A stretch of 64,000 bases of DNA from UBA1351 sp965140555 (GCA_965140555.1 OZ223259.1:3286001-3350000); one strand, 5' to 3'; counted from the stretch's first letter, positions 17,191 through 27,149 are shown. Numbers and translations are program-made. The notes: generated by a model from the sequence alone, not told the origin.

Positions 17191-18513
17191 ATGAAAAAGC
17201 AATATATTGAAACTGCAAAAGATACAAATCTACGGTTGACACAAACCGATGCATTTGTGCGGGATGTAGAGGGACATAAGATCGTGATTGATGAGCAAAG
17301 AACCTACCAAGAGATGATGGGTTTTGGTGGGGCATTCACAGAAGCAGCAACCTATACGATGTCCCGTATGAGCAAAGAAAATAGAGAAAAGGTATTGACT
17401 AGCTATTATCATCCGACAGAAGGAATCGGCTATACCATCGGGCGTGTACATATTCATAGTTGCGACTTTGCGCTTGGCAACTATACGTATGTGGATGATA
17501 TGGATACTGAATTAAAAAGTTTTGATATTTCTCATGAATACCAATGGACAGTGCCGTTTATTAAAGAAGCTTATGCCATGCGTGGAGAGCCGATTGAGCT
17601 GTTGGCCTCTCCCTGGTCGCCACCGGCTTGGATGAAAGATAATAAGGATATGAATCATGGTGGCAAACTTTTGCCGGAATACTATGAAACATGGGCACGT
17701 TACTATACGAAATATATTAAAGCGATGCAACAGGAAGGCTTGGATATCGTTGCAATAACCGTACAAAATGAACCGGCGGCGTGCCAGATATGGGATTCGT
17801 GTGAATATAGTGCCCAGGAAGAACGGGATTTTGTTCGTGACTATTTAGGCCCAATCATGGAAAAAGAAGGTCTTTCGGAGGTTAAGATATTTATTTGGGA
17901 CCACAATAGAGATATTGTATTTGAACGTGCCAGTGTTGTCTTGGATGATCCAAAAGCTAGTAAATATGTGTATGGGACAGGAATTCATTGGTATGTATCA
18001 GAAGCGTTTGAGAATGTCGGTAAGGTTCATGACGCCTATCCGGACAAGCATATTTTATTTACTGAAGGATGTCAAGAAGGTGGTGTTCATCTAGGGTCAT
18101 GGGATACCGGAGAGCGTTATGGACGAAATATGATCGGAGATTTTAGCAATTGGTGTGAGGGCTATTTGGATTGGAATATTGTTTTGGATGAAACCGGTGG
18201 ACCCAACCATGTGAATAACCTATGTGATGCACCGATTATAGCAGATACACGAAGGGACGAGATTATTTTCAATAGTTCATTTTATTATATTGGTCAATTT
18301 AGCAAATATGTTCATAAAGGTGCTAAACGGATTTATTCAGAAAGTGAGAACTCCGGTGTACTACATGTAGCGTTCATTAATCCGGATGGAAGTATTGTTG
18401 TCATCATTCAAAATGAAGGGGATGAGGAGAAACCTGTACAGTTTGATCTAAAAGGTGAATCCTTTGGTGTGATTGTGAGAGCACACGGAATAGGGACCGT
18501 TATTATCGGATAA
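17191..18513 (+). CDS. Glycoside hydrolase family 30 (glucosylceramidase / beta-1,6-glucanase-like)
   Basis: A 440-residue enzyme beginning at the ATG at 17191 (AGGAGGG six bases upstream); a TTG 36 bases earlier in frame has no ribosome site. The GH30 hallmarks are present: MMGFGGAFTEAATYT near the start, SPWSPPAWMKDN, the acid/base glutamate Glu194 in TVQNEP and the nucleophile Glu292 in LFTEGCQE. A small beta domain closes the protein. There is no signal peptide, so it acts inside the cell, probably on imported beta-linked gluco-oligosaccharides together with the GH3 enzyme. It is divergent from an AraC regulator. The exact linkage specificity (beta-1,6 glucan, beta-glucoside, xyloside) cannot be decided. 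Confidence 0.9.
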   Translation: MKKQYIETAKDTNLRLTQTDAFVRDVEGHKIVIDEQRTYQEMMGFGGAFTEAATYTMSRMSKENREKVLTSYYHPTEGIGYTIGRVHIHSCDFALGNYTYVDDMDTELKSFDISHEYQWTVPFIKEAYAMRGEPIELLASPWSPPAWMKDNKDMNHGGKLLPEYYETWARYYTKYIKAMQQEGLDIVAITVQNEPAACQIWDSCEYSAQEERDFVRDYLGPIMEKEGLSEVKIFIWDHNRDIVFERASVVLDDPKASKYVYGTGIHWYVSEAFENVGKVHDAYPDKHILFTEGCQEGGVHLGSWDTGERYGRNMIGDFSNWCEGYLDWNIVLDETGGPNHVNNLCDAPIIADTRRDEIIFNSSFYYIGQFSKYVHKGAKRIYSESENSGVLHVAFINPDGSIVVIIQNEGDEEKPVQFDLKGESFGVIVRAHGIGTVIIG

Positions 18514-18546
18514 AAAGAGGTGTACCACAATGTGGTACACCTCTTT
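18512..18546. terminator. Terminator between the GH30 gene and a convergent lipoprotein gene
   Basis: AAAGAGGTGTACCA and the matching arm to CTCTTT form a near-perfect 14-pair stem. T-tracts lie on both sides, the stronger one on the minus strand. Confidence 0.8.
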
Positions 18547-18558
18547 GGCTGATTTATA

Positions 18559-18996
18559 TTACTCCTCTGAATCAGTTGGTGTTGATTCATCAGGAACGAT
18601 GTTGATTTGAGTGGCAGTTGCTTGTATCGGGTAAGACTCCATAATTTCATCATTTAAGAAGACGTTCACATATTGACCTTCTTCTAAATCGTCAAAACTA
18701 ACTTTGTCGCTGAGATAGATAACGGTATCTTCGGTAACTGTTACACTGGCTGTTTGATAGTCAGCTCCGTTATTTTCAGGACCTTCAACCATAATTGTTC
18801 CGAGAAAACCATCGGTATTATCTTCAGCAACCGTTTTTGAAGTAATAGTACCGGCAACACCATAAGTTACTAATTCAGAATCGCCACCGCTTGCAGCATT
18901 GTCATTAGGTTCGTCTGAACCGTTTGGAGCATTAGCTGTTTGGCATGCAGCAAGAATCATTGTTGATAATAAAAGTAAACTAAGTAATTTTTTCAT
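18559..18996 (-). CDS. Small lipoprotein, DUF3221-like (OB-fold)
   Basis: A 145-residue lipoprotein. The start is the ATG at 18996, with AAGGAGG upstream, which gives a clean signal peptide (MKKLLSLLLLSTMILAACQ) with the lipobox LAAC; a longer frame to 19074 is not needed. A Gly/Asn/Asp-rich linker follows. The folded part shows short strands (GVAGTITSKTVAE, GTIMVEG, ASVTVTEDTVIYL, LEEGQYVNVFLND) like YobA-type DUF3221 proteins. The role is unknown. Confidence 0.7.
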   Translation of the reverse strand: MKKLLSLLLLSTMILAACQTANAPNGSDEPNDNAASGGDSELVTYGVAGTITSKTVAEDNTDGFLGTIMVEGPENNGADYQTASVTVTEDTVIYLSDKVSFDDLEEGQYVNVFLNDEIMESYPIQATATQINIVPDESTPTDSEE

Positions 18997-19090
18997 TAAA
19001 TAAAACCTCCTTGAGTCATTATGCTTTTTTGTTACTCTAGTTGTATGACGATGTAAAAGAGAGAGATGTTCCATATAGAATCAGAGTTTG

Positions 19091-19119
19091 TTGACAAGAA
19101 GGAGACTAGCGTGTAAGAT
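19091..19119 (+). promoter_or_regulatory. Promoter of the 77-residue protein gene
   Basis: Perfect TTGACA, 17-base spacer, TAAGAT, ending 24 bases before the start codon. Confidence 0.65.
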
Positions 19120-19143
19120 TAAATAAAAAGGAAGGTGATAGAT

Positions 19144-19377
19144 ATGATTATTAAAAATATTAAAAATGTTGAACGTTTTTTTGAAACAGTGGATAAATGT
19201 AAAGGACGCGTGGAATTAGTAACAACTCAAGGTGACCGATTAAACCTTAAGTCTAAGTTGTCTCAATATGTTTCGTTAACAGGTATGTTCCAAGACCCGC
19301 ATATTGATGAAATTGAATTGTTGGTATCGGAGCCGGATGATATTACATTATTACTTGAATATTTGGTTCGAGGATAA
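19144..19377 (+). CDS. Small conserved protein of unknown function
   Basis: A 77-residue soluble protein from the ATG at 19144, preceded by AAGGAAGG. It shows an alpha-beta pattern: NVERFFETVDKC, GRVELVTTQGDRLNLKSKL, then an acidic C-terminal half (EIELLVSEPDDITLLLEYL). I believe similar short proteins occur widely in Clostridia, but I know no function. It has a consensus promoter of its own. No terminator is seen before the next gene, which starts 171 bases on. Confidence 0.65.
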   Translation: MIIKNIKNVERFFETVDKCKGRVELVTTQGDRLNLKSKLSQYVSLTGMFQDPHIDEIELLVSEPDDITLLLEYLVRG

Positions 19378-19548
19378 TAATGGGTATAGAATTCAGTTGC
19401 ATGACTATATAATCGGTAGATTGTACAAGATGGCAAAGTGAATTGAATAAATTGAACATATTCTTATGTAAAAGAGCAATAATAGCGTACATATTATTCC
19501 CTTACTATGTTAAAATAAGATATATTTTAATGTATTAAGGGGATTTTT

Positions 19549-21714
19549 ATGTTAGGAATGAATTTTAAAAGTCGAATTTTTGTAAAATTATTTTTGTCGT
19601 ATTTTTTGATTATTGTATTATGTTTTTGTTTGTATTCGGGATTTGTGCTTGTTGAGAGCCATATGGTCTACAAAGAGAAGGAAGAGCGTTACCATAGTAT
19701 TCAATTAGAAGAAATCCGAAGTTTCTTTGATCAAGAATTGGCAGAGGCGAATCATATGATTAATCGTATGAATACATCCTCAGCACTCAATAATTTGTAT
19801 ATGACAACACGAGGAAATAAAACGGTAGATGCCTATGTTCTTTATCAAGTGATCAATGAATTGAGTCAAGCAACTCATGGGAACTACTATGATGATATTA
19901 ATGATATGATTATCTATATTGAAGGATATAACCGGGCGTATGCAGGTTCCGGAGTGATTAGTTTGAAACATGATTATCACGAAACCTTTGAATTGGAAGA
20001 AGGATTGAAAGTTGGGCGGCTGAGTGAGTTATATGATTTTCACGAATCTCGTTCGCTTATGTTGGAGAAAGAGCAACTTATTTTAACAAGGTTTTATGCC
20101 TATAATTCAATTTATGGAACAACAACGCGAGGTGGCATTCATATTTTGTTTGATATGGAGAGTATGAAGAAGCATCTTAGTGCTTTGGTTGATGACTCGA
20201 GTTATATTGCGCTTATGTGGGATAATCAAGTGATATATGATGTGGGGGATATGGCAGAAGATGTAGAAGACTTTGTTGTTGATTCCAAAAAGGATGCCCA
20301 CTTATCCTATCGATTGAGCATTCCAAAAGTAAAGGGATGGGCAGCAACAGATGCAATGGCTCTTGTTGCCCTCTTTATCGGGCTATGTTTGAGTATTATT
20401 ATTCTTGCTGTGGCGTATTATTTTTCTTGTAAGTATTATGTACCTATAAAACGCATTGAAGATATGATTACGCCTGAGGCTCCGGGGAATAAAACAGAGA
20501 TGCTGCAGATTGTAGAAGGGATCGGTTCACTCATTGGTGAGAGAAATGGGTATCGTGAGAAAATGTTGACAATCACACCTTTTGCGAAAGAAGGTATGTT
20601 GCATGGATTAATTCAAGGTGAGTTCAGTAGAGATCGACTCGATGTATTATATGAAGAAGAGTTTATGGAGTTGAAACGCCCGTATTTTATGTTGGCAGCT
20701 GTGCACTTAGACTTTATGGATAGTGTACAAGATGTTTTTGAACAGGTGGAAAAAATCAGTGGCCACTTCTCCAATGAAGAACGATTAGTAGTGACATATA
20801 AGCGAACGACAAATCTCTATTACATTATTTTTAATGGAGATGAGCAGGAAGGACTGGAAGATATGATTTATGATTATTCAGATGTCCTGCGTAGTGAATT
20901 GGCGATATCGAAGATTGTCCCGACAATTGGAGTGGATGATGTACAAGATGACATCAGTTTGTTGGAAATGTCATGTACCCGGGCTATGGAAGCACTAGAT
21001 CTCATGTTGGTAGAGGGAAAGGGCGGAGTCTACTTTTTTGAGCAAGATGTTAAGGAGCCGGATGTCGATTACTACTTTCCGAAGGATACGCGTATGAAGG
21101 TTGTACAGGCACTGAAGGCAAAGGACTTGGAAAAAGTTAATGAGATTTTAGATAAAATTTACAAAAAGAATAGTCAAAATCACTCGATACATATACGAAA
21201 TATGCGAGATATGTTAGATGAACTACATGTTATGACATTGCGCAGTGTTAAAGAGTTGGATTGGTTAGATCCGACATATGTTAAGGTGGATAAGTATGAT
21301 CAGCGTGGAACCCTCAAGGAAGCGGTTGACTACTATAAGGCTGTATTTAGAACGTTAATTAATCAACGAGCGCTTAGAGAAGAAGACGCCAATAAGACAG
21401 AAGATATTGATTTGGAGATTATACGGTTTTTGAATGAAAATTATACGAATGCAAATCTGTCTTTGCAAATGATGAGCGATTTGTTTGGTGTAAGCAATAA
21501 GTACATCACATTAGTTTGCAAGAAACGGTTTGGCAAAACCTATATCCAATATGTGAATCATTTGAGAATTGAAGAAGCCGTGCGACGTATCAAAACAACC
21601 AAGGAGCCTTTTAGTACAATTGCTGAGCAATGTGGCTATCAAAATCTGCTGACCTTCCGTAGAAATTTCAAGCAAGTCATGGGGATCAACCCTAGCGATA
21701 TTCGTAAATCATAG
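19549..21714 (+). CDS. Membrane-anchored AraC-family regulator (YesN-like, two membrane helices)
   Basis: A 721-residue protein. A membrane helix at ~12-34 and another at ~275-298 flank an extracellular sensor region of about 240 residues. After a cytoplasmic middle part, the C-terminus carries the AraC-type double helix-turn-helix (MMSDLFGVSNKYITLVCKKR, near 640; STIAEQCGYQNLLTFRRNFK, near 695). Proteins of this design often stand beside LplABC-type sugar importers in Firmicutes and control them in response to an outside signal. The importer genes follow directly after a terminator, which supports the same role here. The start ATG has AAGGGG upstream. Confidence 0.87.
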   Translation: MLGMNFKSRIFVKLFLSYFLIIVLCFCLYSGFVLVESHMVYKEKEERYHSIQLEEIRSFFDQELAEANHMINRMNTSSALNNLYMTTRGNKTVDAYVLYQVINELSQATHGNYYDDINDMIIYIEGYNRAYAGSGVISLKHDYHETFELEEGLKVGRLSELYDFHESRSLMLEKEQLILTRFYAYNSIYGTTTRGGIHILFDMESMKKHLSALVDDSSYIALMWDNQVIYDVGDMAEDVEDFVVDSKKDAHLSYRLSIPKVKGWAATDAMALVALFIGLCLSIIILAVAYYFSCKYYVPIKRIEDMITPEAPGNKTEMLQIVEGIGSLIGERNGYREKMLTITPFAKEGMLHGLIQGEFSRDRLDVLYEEEFMELKRPYFMLAAVHLDFMDSVQDVFEQVEKISGHFSNEERLVVTYKRTTNLYYIIFNGDEQEGLEDMIYDYSDVLRSELAISKIVPTIGVDDVQDDISLLEMSCTRAMEALDLMLVEGKGGVYFFEQDVKEPDVDYYFPKDTRMKVVQALKAKDLEKVNEILDKIYKKNSQNHSIHIRNMRDMLDELHVMTLRSVKELDWLDPTYVKVDKYDQRGTLKEAVDYYKAVFRTLINQRALREEDANKTEDIDLEIIRFLNENYTNANLSLQMMSDLFGVSNKYITLVCKKRFGKTYIQYVNHLRIEEAVRRIKTTKEPFSTIAEQCGYQNLLTFRRNFKQVMGINPSDIRKS

Positions 21715-21742
21715 GGGTTCTAAGTGCTTGATGCATCAATTA

Positions 21743-21770
21743 AAGAATACCTTAAGGTATTCTTTTTTTG
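21743..21770 (+). terminator. Terminator after the membrane AraC-type regulator
   Basis: AAAGAATACC and GGTATTCTTT stem with a T-run. It is flanked by two copies of GATGCATC, a palindromic octamer. It separates the regulator from the importer operon. Confidence 0.8.
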
Positions 21771-21932
21771 ATGCATCCGCATATTATGATGCCAAAAGGG
21801 AAAAAATGAACGATGAAAAAAATGATACTACCTCTGTTGTTGTGCAAATGTTACAATTGCTTTGCCTTAAGAAATGCAAAGGCACGAAAAAAACACAATA
21901 GATGTTGTGTCAAATTAAATGGAGGTGTCAAT

Positions 21933-22889
21933 ATGACGGATATGTTACATAATGCCGTCCCTAAAATTGGAAAGAAGAAGAAACCTTTTTTATGGAAAAA
22001 AGTGTTAAAAAGGGATAAATATCTTATTCTAATGTTTTTGCCGGTATTCATCTATTACATTGTATTTTGTTATGTACCGATGACCGGACTGATTATGGCG
22101 TTCAAGCAGTTTTTACCTGGCCATTCTATATATTTCGGCGATTTTGTCGGATTAAAATGGTTTATGCAGTTTTTTGAGTCAAACTTTTTCTGGAGACTCA
22201 TACGCAATACGTTTTTGCTAGCTTTTTACTCACTTATTTTTGGATTTCCTATACCGATTATTTTTGCAGTATGTATTACACAAATGAGGAGTAAGCGTTT
22301 ACAAAAACCGGCACAAGTGATTACCTATCTTCCATATTTTATTTCAACCGTCGTTATTGCAGGGATGATTACAAACTTTTTGTCTCCATCGGATGGAATT
22401 GTGAATAAGATGATTGAAGCATTTGGAGGAGAGCCGATTAACTTTTTAATGGAGCCATCATGGTTTCGAGATATCTATGTAATATCCCGTTCATGGCAGT
22501 CGTTTGGTTTTAATTCGATTATTTTTGTAGCGGCCATCATGGGCATATCGCCGGATTTATATGAAGCGATGCGAGTCGATGGTGCCTCTAAAGTACGTCA
22601 GATATGGCATCTTGTCTTACCGAGTATTCGGCCGACCATTGTACTCTTACTTATTCTATCCTTAGGAAGTATTATGTCTGTCGGATTTGAACAAGTATAT
22701 CTTCTATATAATTCATCGACGTATGAGACAGCAGATGTTATTTCGACCTATGTATACCGACAAGGTATCGAAAATCAGAATTTTAGTTATGCGACAGCAG
22801 TCGGACTTTTTAATTCGGTTATCAGTTTTGTTATTGTTGCAGCAGCAAATCGATTCAGTCGCTATATTAGCGATACATCGATTTGGTAA
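21933..22889 (+). CDS. ABC sugar transporter permease, LplB-like (CUT1)
   Basis: A 318-residue permease with six membrane helices. The start is the ATG at 21933 with GGAGGTG upstream; an in-frame extension to 21813 has no ribosome site. The binding-protein-dependent permease (EAA) loop reads EAMRVDGASKVRQIWHLVLP, near residue 210, which docks the ATPase. The N-terminal pattern PVFIYYIVFCYVPMTGLIMAF is typical of LplB/YteP permeases for oligosaccharides. It forms an operon with the next two genes. No ATPase gene lies in this operon, so a shared MsmX-type ATPase elsewhere is probably used. Confidence 0.9.
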   Translation: MTDMLHNAVPKIGKKKKPFLWKKVLKRDKYLILMFLPVFIYYIVFCYVPMTGLIMAFKQFLPGHSIYFGDFVGLKWFMQFFESNFFWRLIRNTFLLAFYSLIFGFPIPIIFAVCITQMRSKRLQKPAQVITYLPYFISTVVIAGMITNFLSPSDGIVNKMIEAFGGEPINFLMEPSWFRDIYVISRSWQSFGFNSIIFVAAIMGISPDLYEAMRVDGASKVRQIWHLVLPSIRPTIVLLLILSLGSIMSVGFEQVYLLYNSSTYETADVISTYVYRQGIENQNFSYATAVGLFNSVISFVIVAAANRFSRYISDTSIW

Positions 22890-22900
22890 AGGAGGTCATG

Positions 22901-23788
22901 ATGCGAGTAGAAAGAAGTCTATCGGATGTTTTAGTTGATTATATTATATATCTTATTATTGCCGTTGCTGTTGTTGTCACACTTTATCCCTTTTTATATG
23001 TACTAAGTGTATCCTTTTCATCAGCGGATGCAATTAACAAAGGGAGCGTTGTATTATGGCCGGTAGGTATCAATTTTAGTGCATATAAGATGGTATTTCA
23101 GTATGATGAATTATGGCGAGCCTATGCCAATACTATTTTTTATACTGTAGCAGGTACGATTCTCAATATTATTGCAACGGTTATTGCAGCCTATCCACTT
23201 TCGAGACGTGAATTTTTCTTGAGAAGGAAGTTGAATTTCTTTATTGCCTTTACGATGTATTTTTCAGGAGGACTAATTCCTGTTTATATTGTAGTTACTG
23301 GGTTGGGGCTCTATAATTCACGTTTGGCAATGATTTTACCGGTTTTAGTAAGTGCTTTTAATATTATGATTTGTCGGTCAGCCTTTGAAGCAATTTCAGA
23401 GGAGATTTTTGAGAGTGCATCTATTGAAGGTGCGAATCATTTTCAGATTTTGGTAAAGATAGCAGTGCCTTTAGTGAAGCCTACATTGGCAGTATTAACA
23501 CTATACTATGCCGTCGCAAGATACAATGATTTCTTTAGTGCATTGTTGTACTTGGGCAAGTCCGAGTTACAGCCCCTTCAGTTATTCTTGAGACGAATCT
23601 TATTGATGGCATCAACAGAAGTTATGCAAAATGCAGGAAGTACGACTGCAATTAGTGCAGCTGCAATGTCTACATTACAGATACGCTATGTATGTATTGT
23701 TATTGCAACTATTCCTATCCTACTCATTACACCGTTTATGCAAAAATATTTGGTAGAGGGTACAATGATAGGAGCGGTTAAGGGATAG
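22901..23788 (+). CDS. ABC sugar transporter permease, YtcP/LplC-like (CUT1)
   Basis: The second permease of the operon, 295 residues, six membrane helices. The EAA loop lies near SIEGANHFQILVKIAVPLVK. The C-terminus (QKYLVEGTMIGAVKG) is the usual end of the YtcP family. The start is taken at the ATG at 22901, five bases after GGAGG; an ATG at 22898 is too close to the ribosome site. It begins 11 bases after the LplB-like gene stops. Confidence 0.9.
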   Translation: MRVERSLSDVLVDYIIYLIIAVAVVVTLYPFLYVLSVSFSSADAINKGSVVLWPVGINFSAYKMVFQYDELWRAYANTIFYTVAGTILNIIATVIAAYPLSRREFFLRRKLNFFIAFTMYFSGGLIPVYIVVTGLGLYNSRLAMILPVLVSAFNIMICRSAFEAISEEIFESASIEGANHFQILVKIAVPLVKPTLAVLTLYYAVARYNDFFSALLYLGKSELQPLQLFLRRILLMASTEVMQNAGSTTAISAAAMSTLQIRYVCIVIATIPILLITPFMQKYLVEGTMIGAVKG

Positions 23789-23824
23789 TTAACGATAAAT
23801 TATATCAAAGAAAGAGGAGAAGTT

Positions 23825-25399
23825 ATGAGAAAAAAAAGTGTAGCTCTATTCATGTTATTGGTTATGGTTATATCATTGGGAGGATGTGGCAAGGATAGCA
23901 AAGTAGAAGACGTAAGCAAAGAAGAATCTACTTACGACTATACGGGAACAGGTCCTATCACGGATAAGGAAGATGCCACGATATCTATGTTGGCACAAAA
24001 CTCATGGTATACAACAGTTGATTATGCAAAAGCACCGATTTTGGATGAAATCATCAAAAGAGCAGGGGTAACGATGGATTGGCAACTACTATCCCCAACA
24101 AACTATAATGATTCTGTAAGTCCGATGTTGGCAGCAGGTCGAGATTTACCGGATATCGTACAATTACCGGATTTAGATGAGAACATGAATTATATTAAAT
24201 CAGGTTTGTTTGTGCCGTTAGATGATTTGATTGATCAATATGGTGTTAATATTAAGAAGTATTTTGCAGAAAATCCGGATGTAAAAGCAAGCTTAACCGC
24301 GGAAGATGGTCATGTTTACTATATTCCACAAGGTGTTTTAACGAGCAACTATCAACCATGTCTGATGATTAATGTGAATTGGTTAGATAAAGTAGGCATG
24401 GAAGAACCGACATCGATTGACGAATTTATTACGATGCTTCGAGCATTTAGAGATAGCGATGTCAATGGAAATGGTGAAGCAGATGAAATTCCTATGTCCA
24501 TTCAATCTAAGTATGTTCCATACTTATTCGGACCTGGATTCGGACTTGATCTTGTAAGCGGATTCTACGCAGATGAGGACAATAAGGTTCACTATGGTTA
24601 TTATGAGGATAACTACTATGATTATTTAGTTTTATTACATGACTTATATGAAGAAGGTTTATTAGAAACAGAATTTGCTTCATTAAGTCGCGATCAAATT
24701 ATCTCCCGTTTTTCACAAGACATAACAGGTGTGACCTTTGATTTCAGTTGGCAAATGTCTCAAGCATACAGTTCTCTCTTTGACTCATATACAGGAGAAG
24801 AGCCTATTGTTAAAGGTGTAGCTCCATTAAGTGGTCCTATGGGAGAAGGCTATTATATAGGACGAAATCCTGTTAGCGGTATCTTTGGCGTTTCTTCAGA
24901 CAGCTCAAATCCTGCTTTAGCACTCAAGTTTTTAGACTTAGCGATGAGCGAAGAAGCCCAAGATTTATATCATTGGGGATTTGAAGGAGAAACATACGAA
25001 GTAATTGACGGAAAAAAAGTATATACAGAAAAAGCTAAAGATAACGAATACCTACAAAGTCTCGGAATTAATGCGGGTTGTATGCCGTCTAGACAATCTG
25101 TAGAAGCAACGGATGTATTGCTACCGAAATGGCATGTAGACATTGATAAAGAGTTAGAAAAGTATATAAAAGCACCATGGCCATTTATCTATTCTACACA
25201 AGATGAATCGGATATAATCAGCCAATATATGACAGATATTACGACATATGTTGAAGAAATGAATATCAAATACATTACCGGTACTGAAGATTTATCAACA
25301 TTTGATACATATATCGAAACTTTGGATAAAATGAATATCGGTAAGATTCTTGAAATCAAACAAAATCAATATGATCGATTTGTTAAAGCAACAAAGTAA
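23825..25399 (+). CDS. Extracellular sugar-binding lipoprotein, LplA-like (family 1)
   Basis: A 524-residue solute-binding lipoprotein. The signal peptide MRKKSVALFMLLVMVISLGG is followed by a cysteine in GGC, the lipidation site. The mature domain has the clamshell signs of LplA-type binders (SPMLAAGRDLPDIVQLPD, near 100; VDIDKELEKYIKAPWPFIY, near 440). It should catch an oligosaccharide outside the cell and pass it to the two permeases. Likely ligands are oligosaccharides for the GH3 and GH30 enzymes nearby, but this is only inferred from location. It ends the operon with a strong terminator. Confidence 0.9.
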   Translation: MRKKSVALFMLLVMVISLGGCGKDSKVEDVSKEESTYDYTGTGPITDKEDATISMLAQNSWYTTVDYAKAPILDEIIKRAGVTMDWQLLSPTNYNDSVSPMLAAGRDLPDIVQLPDLDENMNYIKSGLFVPLDDLIDQYGVNIKKYFAENPDVKASLTAEDGHVYYIPQGVLTSNYQPCLMINVNWLDKVGMEEPTSIDEFITMLRAFRDSDVNGNGEADEIPMSIQSKYVPYLFGPGFGLDLVSGFYADEDNKVHYGYYEDNYYDYLVLLHDLYEEGLLETEFASLSRDQIISRFSQDITGVTFDFSWQMSQAYSSLFDSYTGEEPIVKGVAPLSGPMGEGYYIGRNPVSGIFGVSSDSSNPALALKFLDLAMSEEAQDLYHWGFEGETYEVIDGKKVYTEKAKDNEYLQSLGINAGCMPSRQSVEATDVLLPKWHVDIDKELEKYIKAPWPFIYSTQDESDIISQYMTDITTYVEEMNIKYITGTEDLSTFDTYIETLDKMNIGKILEIKQNQYDRFVKATK

Positions 25400-25416
25400 G
25401 ATAGGTATTATTAAAT

Positions 25417-25464
25417 AAGAGAGGGAGCAACGAATCAATGATTGGATCGTTGCTCCCTCTTTTC
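25417..25464. terminator. Terminator of the sugar importer operon
   Basis: GAGAGGGAGCAACGA and TCGTTGCTCCCTCT form a 14-pair stem followed by TTTTCG. The convergent chemoreceptor gene ends 24 bases further on. Confidence 0.85.
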
Positions 25465-25487
25465 GCCCTAATTAGAGTAGGCTTCTA

Positions 25488-27149
25488 TTATATCCCTTTG
25501 GATGTATCAAACATATTAATCAATTCTGTAAGAACATCCAAACTATTAACCATTTGTTTGACATTGTTAAAACCTTGGGCAGCTGTAGCACTGATTTCTT
25601 CAGCGGCTGCGGCACTTTCTTCAGTAATAGCTGAAATGTGTTCCATATTTTCTAATACATTATCTTTTTTCTGACTGATTTCAAAGATAGCACTTTCCTC
25701 AGTACCTGTATGAGCGGAAACTTCAGAGGTGCTTTTCTCGATATCTGTTAAAGCTTTTTGAGTATCCGACATCGTTGCATTTGTAATATCCATAGTTGAG
25801 CTCATCTCATCAATGGACATTTTTGCATGACGTATGACACTGATAATATCATCGATAATAAGCTGAATCTGTTCAGTAGAAGTGCGACTAGCTTCTGCTA
25901 ATTGACGAACTTCATCAGCGACAACGGCAAATCCTTTTCCATGTTCACCGGCTCTTGCAGCTTCAATAGCAGCATTTAAAGCTAATAGATTGGTTTGTTC
26001 AGCGATGGAATTAATGGTTGTGAGAATAGAGCCGATGGAGCTACTCTTTTCACTCAATTCATAAATATCTTTATCAATCTTATTATATTCTTTTTCGTTT
26101 AACTTAAACGCATCGTCGAGTTTGGAAATCGATGTCCGGCATTCATTGGAACTACGTTTCATAAGCATAACGCTTTCCTTGGTAGAAGTGACATAATTGG
26201 ACATTTTTTCAATCAGTTTAGAAAGTTCTTCGGTGGAGACAACGACACCATTTACCTCATCGGATTGGCTGTTTACTCCAGTAGCAATTTCATCAATAGC
26301 GTTTGTTATTTCACGAGTCTGTGATTCGATTTCATTCGAGGCAGTATTAAGATGTTGGTTTTGGACGGTGAGCTCTTGAATGATGCTATTGGTTTCTTGC
26401 ATGGAATTTTTAAGAGAATCAATCATATAAATGAAATGTTTACTTAAGGTTCTGAATTCACCCTTGGCATTCATTTGAATTGGAGCATTTAGCTCACCTG
26501 CGGCAACACGTTTAGTATAGGTGATTAAATGATTCATAGGCTTGACGATGTCCCTGTTAATAAGGAAAATAATACCTAGAAATAAGAGAAGAATAAGTAA
26601 ACCACTGACAATAAGGATACTGTGTTCTATTGCTACAGCTCGGTCAGCCTCATTCTGGATGCTATTGACGAGAGCATTGGACTGGGCCAACAGGTTATTA
26701 TTGGACGCAGCAATGGATTGTAAAGCATCTTCAGATACATTTGTAAGAATGGAATCGGCGGATGGTTTAAAAGTCGTCCAAGTCCCCAGAATTGAAGCAG
26801 CAATCTCAGCCGGCTCGCCATCTAGAGCTTTTATAGAAACTTGCTCACCGGAGGTACTGGTTATCGTGCCACCTTCATTGAAGCCGTGAATAGTGGTATC
26901 GAATAATGAGATAGCATCTGCAAGTTCAGCCGTAGCTGTTTCGCGAACAGAGTTCGAAAAGCCTTCGTGGGCGATTATGAATGCATTTTTACTTATACGT
27001 TGTGAAAGCATTCGTTGTCTGCCGGCAACATTGATAAGTAGACTATCATCCTTTTGTAAATTGCTTACTAGAAATGTGATTATAATACCGGATAAGCTGA
27101 ATAGTACAATAAGACCGATGGATAAGAAAAGTTTCATTCTAACTGTCAT
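25488..27149 (-). CDS. Methyl-accepting chemotaxis protein with PilJ-like sensor domain
   Basis: A 553-residue chemoreceptor. A membrane helix at ~8-30 is followed directly by the type IV-pili-type sensor pattern NVAGRQRMLSQRISK (near residue 40), as in PilJ-like and nitrate/nitrite-sensing N-domains. A second helix at ~180-202 and a HAMP domain follow. The C-terminal signalling hairpin has the invariant tip (IAEQTNLLALNAAIEAARAG, near 390) and GKGFAVVADEVRQLAE. It would pass an outside signal to CheA/CheW. No other classical chemotaxis genes are beside it, so it is a solitary receptor. A short leader with a terminator lies between its promoter and start codon. Confidence 0.92.
   Translation of the reverse strand: MTVRMKLFLSIGLIVLFSLSGIIITFLVSNLQKDDSLLINVAGRQRMLSQRISKNAFIIAHEGFSNSVRETATAELADAISLFDTTIHGFNEGGTITSTSGEQVSIKALDGEPAEIAASILGTWTTFKPSADSILTNVSEDALQSIAASNNNLLAQSNALVNSIQNEADRAVAIEHSILIVSGLLILLLFLGIIFLINRDIVKPMNHLITYTKRVAAGELNAPIQMNAKGEFRTLSKHFIYMIDSLKNSMQETNSIIQELTVQNQHLNTASNEIESQTREITNAIDEIATGVNSQSDEVNGVVVSTEELSKLIEKMSNYVTSTKESVMLMKRSSNECRTSISKLDDAFKLNEKEYNKIDKDIYELSEKSSSIGSILTTINSIAEQTNLLALNAAIEAARAGEHGKGFAVVADEVRQLAEASRTSTEQIQLIIDDIISVIRHAKMSIDEMSSTMDITNATMSDTQKALTDIEKSTSEVSAHTGTEESAIFEISQKKDNVLENMEHISAITEESAAAAEEISATAAQGFNNVKQMVNSLDVLTELINMFDTSKGI

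Noticed and set aside
21794..21901. Short frames (31 codons, and an N-terminal extension of the LplB-like gene) upstream of the sugar permease
   Set aside because: No convincing ribosome site compared with the GGAGGTG before the ATG at 21933; composition looks like leader sequence.
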